Assembly: GCA_964450955.1 (NCBI GenBank)
Contig: CAYVFI010000022.1
Location: 57,263 to 121,262 of the forward strand
Reading direction: 5' to 3'
Source: CAYNWT01 sp964450955
GTDB taxonomy: Bacteria; Planctomycetota; Planctomycetia; Planctomycetales; Planctomycetaceae
DNA length: 64,000 bases
Below the pieces are notes generated by a model, which was given only the letters and a program-made list of their open reading frames with translations, was not told the DNA's origin and ran no database searches. The position numbers and the translations under genes are program-made. Positions within the stretch are counted from its first letter, which is position 1; every line of letters starts with the position of its first letter. Of the stretch, positions 44,935 through 53,200 are shown piece after piece.

Positions 44935-45903
44935 ATGTCCGAAGCGAACTACAATCCGTGGGTCCATCGTTGGGCAGTGATTACCGTTCTGGTTTCACTG
45001 CTCCCGGTGACGATGGGTGCGCTGACGACAACGCTGGACGCGGGCATGGCTTTCAATGACTGGCCGACCTCTGATGGTCACAACATGCTGACCTACCCTT
45101 GGTTCCGGTCGTACGGTGACGACTTTGTCGAACACGGACACCGACTCGGCGGCATGCTGATTGGTTTTGTGTCGATTATCCTTGTCGGCGTCACGTTACG
45201 AAAAGAACCACGCAAGTGGGTTCGTGTCGCTGCCATCGGCGTGCTGCTATGCGTGATCGCACAAGGATTATTGGGCGGAGGGCGTGTCAGATTGAACGCC
45301 CGGACCCTCGCAATGGTCCACGGGCAGTTCGCCGCATGGGTGGTGAGTTTTATGGCTCTGCTGGCCTGCTGGACAAGTAGGGCCTGGCGTGCACCTAAGC
45401 TGACTGGGAAGACGGAACGTGTGGCTGGTTCGTTGCCATTCATCGCAATGCTGCCGGTGACGATCGTCATTCAGTACACGTTGGGTGGATTGCTTCGGCA
45501 CAAGCACACCGCGATGCACGAACACTTGATCTTCGCCTTCGTCGTAATGTTCTTCGCGATCCTGGCTGCTGTGATACTTTTCCGAACCGGGGTCCCCTGG
45601 CTTCGACGTAGTGCGATGTGGATTTTGGGACTTATCCTGTTTCAAGTTCTGCTGGGTGCAGGAGCCTGGGTGACGCGGTTTGGGTTCGCAACGACTGGCT
45701 ATGTCGCAACTGCCAGATCGCTCGAACAAACCTGGTTGAGAACTTCGCACACGGTCGTGGGAATGATTTTGTTCGCCACGTCAGTGGTCGCAGTTGCGAG
45801 GACTCTTCGAGTGTCGTCGCTGGTAAGCGTGCCCCGCACAGTGTCTCCATCTGTCGTAAAGGTTCCAGCTGCAACCAGTGCGCTGGGTGGAGGTGCATCG
45901 TGA
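44935..45903 (+). CDS. ctaA: Haem A synthase
   Basis: The 322-residue, eight-helix protein (COX15/CtaA family) oxidises haem O to haem A. Conserved are the MAFNDWPTSDG loop, the EHGHRLGGMLIG helix with a haem-ligand His, AMVHGQFAAW and the C-terminal LRTSHTVVGM. It lies 14 nt after ctaD, and its stop overlaps the ctaB start (GTGA). This placement supports an A-type haem in the oxidase. Confidence 0.94.
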   Translation: MSEANYNPWVHRWAVITVLVSLLPVTMGALTTTLDAGMAFNDWPTSDGHNMLTYPWFRSYGDDFVEHGHRLGGMLIGFVSIILVGVTLRKEPRKWVRVAAIGVLLCVIAQGLLGGGRVRLNARTLAMVHGQFAAWVVSFMALLACWTSRAWRAPKLTGKTERVAGSLPFIAMLPVTIVIQYTLGGLLRHKHTAMHEHLIFAFVVMFFAILAAVILFRTGVPWLRRSAMWILGLILFQVLLGAGAWVTRFGFATTGYVATARSLEQTWLRTSHTVVGMILFATSVVAVARTLRVSSLVSVPRTVSPSVVKVPAATSALGGGAS

Positions 45904-46805
45904 GCAGTACTCCGATCACATCAAGTGCAAGGGTGTCGCTCTCGTCTCGGTTTAGCGACTACCTGGAAATGTCTAAGCCGCGTATCTCAGTCATGGTCCT
46001 GGTCACGGTATCGGTCGGCTTTGCACTGGGTAGTTTTGGCGTCTGGAACCTCGCCGTTCTGTTAAATGCACTGCTGGGCGTTGCCCTTGTTGCAACTGGT
46101 TCCAGCGCTTGGAATCAAGTGCTTGAGCAGCATACAGATGCTCTCATGAACCGGACTTCGGATCGAGCAATTCCATCGGGTCGAATGTCGGCGTTTGAAG
46201 TGATGTGCTTCGGTTCGGCCTGTGGAATCATTGGAACCGTTTGGCTGGCTGTATTTGTCAACGCAACAACCGCCGCCCTGACTGCGATGACTCTGGTTCT
46301 CTACGCGTTCGCATACACACCTCTGAAATCACGCAGTTATCTGTGCACGGCGGTCGGAGCAATTCCTGGAGCCATGCCACCCGTTCTTGGGTGGGCCGCA
46401 GCCGGGGCCCCGATGGATTCACGGCCGCTGGCTTTGTTTGGAATTATGTTTCTTTGGCAATTTCCGCATTTCCTGGCAATCGCGTTTCTGCACAAGGACG
46501 ACTACCGACGAGCTGGTTTGAAAATGCTGCCCGGTAACGATGTTCCTCGAGTCGTCGGCTGGCTGGCAATTTGCTACGCGCTGCTATTGGTGCCTGTTAG
46601 CATCATGCCGTCAGCCGTATCATTGGCGGGCACCGGATATTTGGCCGCAGCATTAGTGCTGGGTGGCGGCTATTTGTTCGCCGCAGTTCGATTCATGCTA
46701 AACGAAACGCCACAAACTGCCCGCAGTTTGATTTTTACTTCGCTTGTCTATCTACCAGTGCTGCTGATGGTCCTGACATGGGACCACTTCAGCCTGCTGC
46801 AATAA
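45900..46805 (+). CDS. ctaB: Protoheme IX farnesyltransferase
   Basis: The 301-residue UbiA-family enzyme makes haem O from protoheme. The start is GTG 45900, preceded by GGAGG and overlapping the ctaA stop; the frame is open far upstream but out of register with any homology. Motifs include MSKPRISVMVLVTVSVG, the Asp-rich NQVLEQHTDALMNRTSDRAI and AYTPLKSRSY. Length is standard. Confidence 0.94.
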   Translation: MSSTPITSSARVSLSSRFSDYLEMSKPRISVMVLVTVSVGFALGSFGVWNLAVLLNALLGVALVATGSSAWNQVLEQHTDALMNRTSDRAIPSGRMSAFEVMCFGSACGIIGTVWLAVFVNATTAALTAMTLVLYAFAYTPLKSRSYLCTAVGAIPGAMPPVLGWAAAGAPMDSRPLALFGIMFLWQFPHFLAIAFLHKDDYRRAGLKMLPGNDVPRVVGWLAICYALLLVPVSIMPSAVSLAGTGYLAAALVLGGGYLFAAVRFMLNETPQTARSLIFTSLVYLPVLLMVLTWDHFSLLQ

Positions 46806-46851
46806 CCAATAAGTCGGCCCGGCCGGCAAACCAGAGTTCGCGAAAACAACG

Positions 46852-47835
46852 ATGTCACACGCACAACCATCGGCCGTCAAAATGGGCCTCCCCATCCCCA
46901 ACAGTAAGTTGGCGTTGTGGCTGTTCCTCGGTACGGAAATCATGTTCTTCACCGCCTTCATCGGCACGTACATCGTGTTCCGACTTGGCTGCGGAGATCT
47001 CTGGCCGACTCAAAAGGAAACGCACATCGAGATCGAACTCGGTGGCGTCAACACGTTCGTTCTGATCGTCTCCAGCTACTGTGTCGTTGTCGCGCATGAA
47101 GCGATGAGCAAGAAGAGCTTCGCAAAGGCCAGGAAGTATCTTTGGATCACCATGGCTCTGGCGGTCGTTTTCCTGGGCATTAAGTCGGTTGAGTACTACG
47201 GCAAGTACACGCACGGTCTCATTCCCGGTCTGATTCCGGAGAACACAACTCAGGCAATTCAAAAAGCCTCGAATGATGTCGAACAGGCCGCGACGGCTTA
47301 CATCAGTTCTGTCGCACCCGAAGGCGCGTTTGATCCGAACAACAACCCGACCCTGCAAAAGGTCGCCGGTCAGGTCGAAGGGGACTACGCGAAGTACGCG
47401 GTCGCAATTGCAGATCAGGCTGCCAACCTGAAGGAACACGTTCGTGAGAACGTATCCCTGGACATCCCGCTGGCTGACATCGCAGCCATCCGGGCCTCCG
47501 GGGAGACCCCCGAACCCATCACAATCGAACAAGTCAAAGCTCGTGTGATGTCGTTAATGGAAACCGACGTTGAAGAACCCAGGTACGATGGAGCCTTCAG
47601 TGGTATTCATTGGACGGACGCCATGACCTACGGGAACTTGTTCGCGTCAGCCTACTTCCTGATGACCGGTTTCCACGCAGTCCACGTGCTTGTCGGAATG
47701 TACTTGTTCTGGATTGTTCTTAAGCAACCTAAGCTTGATGAGACGTGGACTGACTTTGTTGAGAACAGTGGTCTGTACTGGCACTTTGTTGACTTGGTTT
47801 GGATCTTCCTGTTCCCGCTTCTGTACATTGTTTGA
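46852..47835 (+). CDS. ctaE: Cytochrome c oxidase subunit III with large insertion
   Basis: The first helices (LALWLFLGTEIMFFTAFIGT, VLIVSSYCVVVAHEAM, ITMALAVVFLGIKSVEYYGK) and the last (FHAVHVLVGMYLFWIV, GLYWHFVDLVWIFLFPLLY) are typical. Between them lie about 110 extra residues (about 120-235), hydrophilic and helical, instead of the usual short loop. The total of 327 is therefore long. It may form a periplasmic domain that contacts electron donors. Confidence 0.92.
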   Translation: MSHAQPSAVKMGLPIPNSKLALWLFLGTEIMFFTAFIGTYIVFRLGCGDLWPTQKETHIEIELGGVNTFVLIVSSYCVVVAHEAMSKKSFAKARKYLWITMALAVVFLGIKSVEYYGKYTHGLIPGLIPENTTQAIQKASNDVEQAATAYISSVAPEGAFDPNNNPTLQKVAGQVEGDYAKYAVAIADQAANLKEHVRENVSLDIPLADIAAIRASGETPEPITIEQVKARVMSLMETDVEEPRYDGAFSGIHWTDAMTYGNLFASAYFLMTGFHAVHVLVGMYLFWIVLKQPKLDETWTDFVENSGLYWHFVDLVWIFLFPLLYIV

Positions 47836-47874
47836 TTGATCAACTGCCGCACTGTTCGGCTTGAGGAATAAGTC

Positions 47875-48234
47875 ATGTCACATGACGATCACGGGCACAA
47901 CGTTCCCTACCACCTGATCTTCGTCGCACTGATTGTGTGTACGGCGTTGTCGTGGGTGGCGGATACGATTCAGTTCAATAATCACATCCTGCTCATCGCC
48001 GTCGTCATGTCGATTGCTGTCGCGAAGGCGTTGTTCGTGATGACTTACTTCATGCACTTGAAGTTTGAAGGCAACTGGAAGCTGGTCCTGCTGGCTCCCA
48101 CTGCGATTCTCGCCGTCGGCCTGCCTTTGGCGCTGATGCCGGACATTGGTGTCGCGTACTACCAAAACCGCGCGCCGCAAAGCCAGTACCTTGAACACAC
48201 GCCCGGTGCCGAAGTTACCGAGGAAGCCCACTAA
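47875..48234 (+). CDS. Cytochrome c oxidase subunit IV (bacterial type)
   Basis: The 119-residue, three-helix protein matches the small bacterial subunit IV family (COX4_pro): VPYHLIFVALIVCTALSWV, then VMSIAVAKALFVMTYFMHLK and LAPTAILAVGLPLALM. Subunit IV stabilises the oxidase core. The N-terminus is His-rich (MSHDDHGH), as in the catalytic subunit. It lies 39 nt after subunit III. Confidence 0.9.
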   Translation: MSHDDHGHNVPYHLIFVALIVCTALSWVADTIQFNNHILLIAVVMSIAVAKALFVMTYFMHLKFEGNWKLVLLAPTAILAVGLPLALMPDIGVAYYQNRAPQSQYLEHTPGAEVTEEAH

Positions 48235-48354
48235 GTGGCACCTACCACTGAGTAAACCAGCTTGCTCAGTGTTTGCGATAGCGTCGTTACTGTCGTTCAG
48301 ATTTCTGAACCAGTCTGCATAGCTGCGCCCGTCGTCTCTGCCCTGGAGGTCGTC

Positions 48355-49113
48355 ATGAAGTACAAAATTATCGGTGTCGTCCTTTGGACCGCGGTCCTGG
48401 CGGCACTGTACATGGTGTATCAAGACCGCCAATCAAAGTTGGCCGGTGCGTCAACTCCATCCGCAACGACCACTGAGGACACGTCGGACAGCGACCTTGG
48501 TGTGACCCCTTCGAACGTCAGCATCCCGGCTCCGGCGATGGCACTGGCAGAATTCGACCTCGTTAACGTCCAGGGCGAAAAGGTAACTCGCGATGACGTG
48601 CTGGGAAAACCTGCCGTGTTTGCGTTCGTATTCTCGCGATGCACTTCGACTTGTCCTCCAATCATGCTCGAAACCCAGCGGCTTCACAACAAGCTCGCGG
48701 ATGCGGACGTTCGGTTCTTCACTGTCACTATCGATCCGGAGTTTGACACCGTCGAGCACTTTGGAAACTTCGTAGACACCTACAGTCCCAATCCCGATCG
48801 CTGGCAATGCCTCACAGGATCGAAGGAAACGATCCACAACATGATCAAGCACGGGTTCCGCCAGGTTGTTGAAGAGGTATTCGGTAAAGACCGGAAGCCT
48901 GGTGCTGAGTTCACTCATACCAACAGGGTCGTACTGGTGAACGCGGACGGTATTCCTGTCGAGACGTATCTGATTCTGAACGACGGTGACCGAGCAAAAC
49001 TGCTGCGTGTCTTGCAGGGCAAGGATCCGTTCCCCCAGCCACCGACCGGCACCGAATCAGTAACCATCACACGGGGTGACGGCACGACGCAAGATCTCTC
49101 GGCGGGGCCCTAA
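48355..49113 (+). CDS. SCO1/SenC copper chaperone
   Basis: The 252-residue thioredoxin-fold protein has an N-terminal anchor (IGVVLWTAVLAALYMV), the copper-binding CTSTC (Cys96, Cys100) and His188 (EFTHTNRVVLV). It delivers copper to CuA or reduces its cysteines. The start ATG 48355 follows GGAGG; earlier in-frame codons lack homology. Its C-terminus is extended by about 20 residues. Confidence 0.93.
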   Translation: MKYKIIGVVLWTAVLAALYMVYQDRQSKLAGASTPSATTTEDTSDSDLGVTPSNVSIPAPAMALAEFDLVNVQGEKVTRDDVLGKPAVFAFVFSRCTSTCPPIMLETQRLHNKLADADVRFFTVTIDPEFDTVEHFGNFVDTYSPNPDRWQCLTGSKETIHNMIKHGFRQVVEEVFGKDRKPGAEFTHTNRVVLVNADGIPVETYLILNDGDRAKLLRVLQGKDPFPQPPTGTESVTITRGDGTTQDLSAGP

Positions 49114-49116
49114 CCG

Positions 49117-49578
49117 ATGCCTCCTGGCTGGGTCACAACTCTTCCCGCGGTCAACGCCGTATTGAATTCGCTGGCTACCATTCTTCTGGTTGCGGGCTAC
49201 GTGCAGATCAAACGCGGCAACCGAGACGCACACAAGAAGCTAATGCTAACGACGTTTGCCACGTCGGTCCTATTCCTCGTTTGCTACCTGGTCTACCATT
49301 TCGCCCTGCATCACTACACGGGCAGTAGTTCGAAGAAGTTTCCCGGAACCGGTGCCATCCGGACGGCGTACCTCTGCATTCTACTGACCCATGTGGTTCT
49401 GGCCGCTGCCGTACCGGTTTTGGCGATCATCACAATCGTGAAGGGCTTGCGAGAGAATTGGGAGTCCCACAAACGGTTCGCCAGGATCACATTCCCAATT
49501 TGGCTGTACGTGTCTATCACCGGGGTTATCATTTACTTAATGGTCTACCACTGGCCGATGCCCGAAGTGGCGGTATAA
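49117..49578 (+). CDS. DUF420 membrane protein
   Basis: The 153-residue protein with four predicted helices belongs to DUF420, frequently found beside cytochrome oxidase genes and implicated in oxidase assembly. Conserved are KRGNRDAHKKLMLTTFATS, LVYHFALHHYTG, YLCILLTHVVLAA and HKRFARITFPIWLYVSITG. Start and spacing (3 nt after the SCO gene) fit an operon. Several His residues in the helices could bind metal. Confidence 0.88.
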   Translation: MPPGWVTTLPAVNAVLNSLATILLVAGYVQIKRGNRDAHKKLMLTTFATSVLFLVCYLVYHFALHHYTGSSSKKFPGTGAIRTAYLCILLTHVVLAAAVPVLAIITIVKGLRENWESHKRFARITFPIWLYVSITGVIIYLMVYHWPMPEVAV

Positions 49579-49584
49579 ACAACC

Positions 49585-49887
49585 ATGCGAACTCACATCA
49601 AAACCCTGGCGACAGCAATTGTGTTGATGGCGATTTTCACGCCTTCAAGCTACGGCTGAGAAGCCTGCAAGGAAGCGGTCGCTTCCCAGGGTCCGGGTTT
49701 GATGAACGGTATCGAATCCAGCATCTACTTCATGCTGGCCATGATGTTTGTTGGAATGCCGGCCACAGTAATCGGCGGCATCGCGTGGGAATGCCGAAGG
49801 CGGAGTCGCGCCGCTGGCGATGTTCTGATCGAGGCCCCACTGGATCTCGACCCATCTGCCGATACCGCTCCGGTGAAGCCTCGTTAG
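49585..49887 (+). CDS. Candidate selenoprotein, UxxC membrane protein
   Basis: From ATG 49585 the frame reads a 24-residue signal-like peptide (MRTHIKTLATAIVLMAIFTP), then a single TGA at 49657-49659, then EACKEAVASQGPGLMNG, a membrane helix (SIYFMLAMMFVGMPATVIGG), a basic stretch and a hydrophilic tail to TAG 49885-49887: 100 residues if TGA is decoded. The TGA falls where the first cysteine of a CxxC would be (U-E-A-C). A hairpin with a GGTC loop begins 11 nt after it. Position after SCO and DUF420 suggests a thiol/selenol helper in oxidase copper-site assembly. Alternatives: nonsense mutation, or a short leader plus an internal start at 49699. Confidence 0.65.
49671..49686 (+). promoter_or_regulatory. 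SECIS-like hairpin
   Basis: GGAAGC (49671-49676) and GCTTCC (49681-49686) form a perfect 6-bp stem with tetraloop GGTC. The stem begins exactly 11 nt after TGA 49657-49659. The E. coli fdhF SECIS has the same 11-nt distance and the same GGUC loop (established knowledge), plus a bulged U that is absent here. The hairpin is in the coding frame, as bacterial SECIS elements are. Confidence 0.65.
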
Positions 49888-50270
49888 CGAGTTTCGCACT
49901 GCGGGTGGCTCTTGTTTAACCCGTAGTCGATGACCAGGCCAAAACCTGTCTTCATAGTCACCAAACGGCTGCTGGCCTTTGGCCACGGGTTAAACGACGT
50001 TGCTCCCAAACGCCCTACGCGCGCCGGACTAAGGCAAATCCTGCCGGTCGGCTGTCGGCAAGGCTGGTTCTGCCGATCGATTCTGCCCCTGCCGACAACG
50101 CTGTTGGATTTCCCCGCGCAACGTGCCTTGCGCACGGGTGAAGATCTTGACCGGCTGCCTACGTTTTCCGGACCATCCCGCCACTTCCTCGGGCGGGCCA
50201 AATATTTCTCGGGCGCAGCAGTGACTGTCGGTGACTGTTGTGCAAGGTTCAGAGACGGAACGCACGCAAC
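49888..50270. other. Intergenic region after the respiratory operon
   Basis: In 383 bases no gene is supported. A perfect 11-bp inverted repeat (GTTTAACCCGT 49914-49924, ACGGGTTAAAC 49985-49995) encloses 60 nt, and a TGGCC-TTT-GGCCA hairpin lies just inside the second arm. Further on, GCGCAA/TTGCGC forms a 6-bp hairpin (about 50118-50135). These may end the operon transcript, but none has a T tract. Confidence 0.45.
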
Positions 50271-53200
50271 ATGCGACATACAAAGTGGCTGATAAGCTGG
50301 CTTACCATCGTGGTGGTCCTAAGCGCTGGCGAACGCGGAATCGCCCAGCAGCGCCCAGGCAGCTTTATCACTCGGCAACCTGTCAGCCGTGTGTTTAGTG
50401 GGCGGTCGCGTCTGCTTGTTTCACGTCGCCCCAACGCGTCGCTGTTTAACGTAACCGACTTCTTTGACAGCATGGAAATGCAGGATTGGGAACCGGCCAA
50501 TTCTTCGGTGGTTCCCGCCAGCTACGAACCGGTCGAACCAGAACCAATTCTACTAGTCGTACCGGCACCAATGACCTTCACTGAAGAGGCCATTCGCGAT
50601 GCGGTTCCGCTTGTCCTGCCAGCAATTAATCCTGGCACGCCAGGGCGTTCTCAGCAGCCTGCGACTGACATCGCCGTCCCACTGCTGCCAACCAAGCCAG
50701 TGCCGAACGAGAACTTTCAGCACCTGTTTGACGAAGCTGCACTAGCGGATCCACTTCCTGTCGAACCAATCCCGGCAACACCAGTCCCGCCGCCACACAC
50801 GGCACCCGAACCATCTTCAACGCCTGAACCTGATGAGACCAACGGCGCGCTGCAGGGCGAAAACGAATTCGGTCCGAATGACTTTAATCCTCTGCCCGAA
50901 CGTCCGCCATTGCCCGTGCGGGCAGTCACCCTACAAACCGTGACAGAACCACAGCCGACCGATCCGGCGCCCGCAATGACTGCGGAAATCCAGTCTGATA
51001 CTAAGGCACCTTCCACTGTCGAACCCAACCCGTTCGACCAAAAACAGCTTTCTGAATCGCTTTTCAAAAACGACAACGAGCAAGACGACACGCTGGAAGT
51101 TCCAGTGGTCGAATCATTTTCTGATGAACCCGCCTTTGACGACTCATCAATCTTTGAAGAACCCATTCCCACACCGCCGGCAGTAGCCACAAGCGCTACC
51201 GAACCGACTACAGGACTGTTGACGGAACCGATTACAGGACCGTTGACCGAATCAGTTCTCCGCCAACAGGTCGCCGCTTTGGAAGGAACAACGTCCGTCG
51301 CACCAGAAGAGCGCGCTGCGGCTATCGAATCTTACAACCAGGCGATTGACTGGCTTGCAGCGTCTGAAAAAGCCCGGTTTGAAGCAGACCGCATTGAACA
51401 GCGCGCCGCGGAAATTCCTCGGCAGGTGGCTGACACAACGGTGGCCCTGGAACAGATGAAGGCGACCGAACCTGCTGCGATTACCGCAGACAACACCACG
51501 GCAGCACAACTCCAGGGTTACGGTCAGAAGCTCCGAGCCGCTGTGGCAAAACTGCAGCAGAACCGCGACGAGTTGTTAAGTCAGCTGGAACAGATCGAAC
51601 AACGCTCGCAAACAGCCGGCGATTCAAAAACCGAAATGCTGGACGCCATCGAACTGGCCGAGCAATTCACAACTGACAAGACGGGCCTGCAAGCTCAAGC
51701 CGCTGGTGCCGAAGCTGTTGCCCGAGCCACAATGCTTCGCAATCAATTAGCGCTTGCTGGTGTTCATGAAAGAACCGATGCCGCCACAGTGGAACTGACT
51801 GAAGTTCGAATCGCGACCGTTGATCTACAACTTGAACGCGCCAACGCTCAGCTCGCGGCAGTACAGCAGGCCGTTGATACCATTCAGGAAGCTCAGGCGG
51901 CCGAAGAAGCCGCTCGCATCAAGGCCATCGCCGAACAGGTTCCGGCTGAACTCAAGCCATTCGCTGACGACAACGCGGTTATTGCGGAACAGCTTAGAAC
52001 TCTGAAGAGCCAACTGAGTGAAACCCGTGCGGAAACGGCCAAAGCGAAAGTCATTCACACACGAGTCGGCCGGTCGTTTGATCGCGTCCGCAAAATTCAG
52101 GACCGCACGGGCCTGAATACGACGCTGGGCCTGATTCTCAACCACGAACTCGAACACCTCCCCAGCCCGCGACGGTGGAAGCGGCTGCTGAGCGGGATTA
52201 AGGATCAGCTTCACGACCTAAGTGAAACCGAGTTCGCTATCGAACGTAGGAACCGCGAACGTGACGTGTTCGCCGCCAACGTCGGTCGCATGGTTGAAAG
52301 ACTCGCGGCGACAATGCCTGAGCGGCGTGAAATTTACGAAAAGATGGGCCGAGAGATTACGAAGTCGCACATCACACTGCTGAATAATGCGGAAGCGACG
52401 GCACAGGAATACTCAGAGGCACTGACTAATTTCGACGGGCAGTGCGAACAACTTGTCCACACGATTCACGATTTCGAATCCCACATCAACAAGAATGTAC
52501 TCTGGATCCGGAGTAACGAACCACTTGGAGTCAGCGACTTTGCTGCGTTCTCTCCCATGGCCATGCATTTTGGCGATGCCAACCTGTGGGTTCGCTCGGC
52601 CGATTCTGTTTTGGCTGCTGTGCAGGAGAATCTTGCAGTCCTTGCCGTAATGGCATTTCTGGTTCTGGTCGTGGTGGCATTCGGCGACGAACTTCGGTCC
52701 CGCCTGAAACGAACCGGCGACCGAGCGTCTGCCGACGACCGCGTTCGGCTTCTGCCCACGTGGGAGGCAGTCGCGATTACGTGTCTGTTAGCTTTTGCCT
52801 GGCCAGCGTTTCTGTGGACGCTGGGTTGGAGCATCTCTAACTCACTCACCTCCACAGGTCTCGCCCTGGCATGTGGCGCTGCATTGCAAACGTCTGCGAT
52901 GTGGTTCGGAGCCTTCACACTTCCACGATGTATCTGCATGCCTGACGGCCTGGCCCATCGACACTTCGGCTGGCGTGAGTCGGCTCTTGCCTTCATTCAC
53001 CAGGGGCTACCAAAAATTATGCGATGGGGACTTCCCATCGTGGCCATGGTTGCGGTGCTAAGCGGCTACGAACACGGCAAGTGGTCGGGTAACGCAGGTC
53101 GAATCCTGTTTATCTTTGGTGCTCTGGGACTGGCTTACTACGTCCGCCGAGCTTTGGATACAAAAACCGGCGTCATCGCCAAATGCCTCAGCCCTGAGAG

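Noticed and set aside
49884..50279. 131-residue - strand open frame between the oxidase operon and the channel gene
   Set aside because: Overlaps the 11-bp inverted repeat, is rich in Arg/Pro/Ser and has no start signal or domain.
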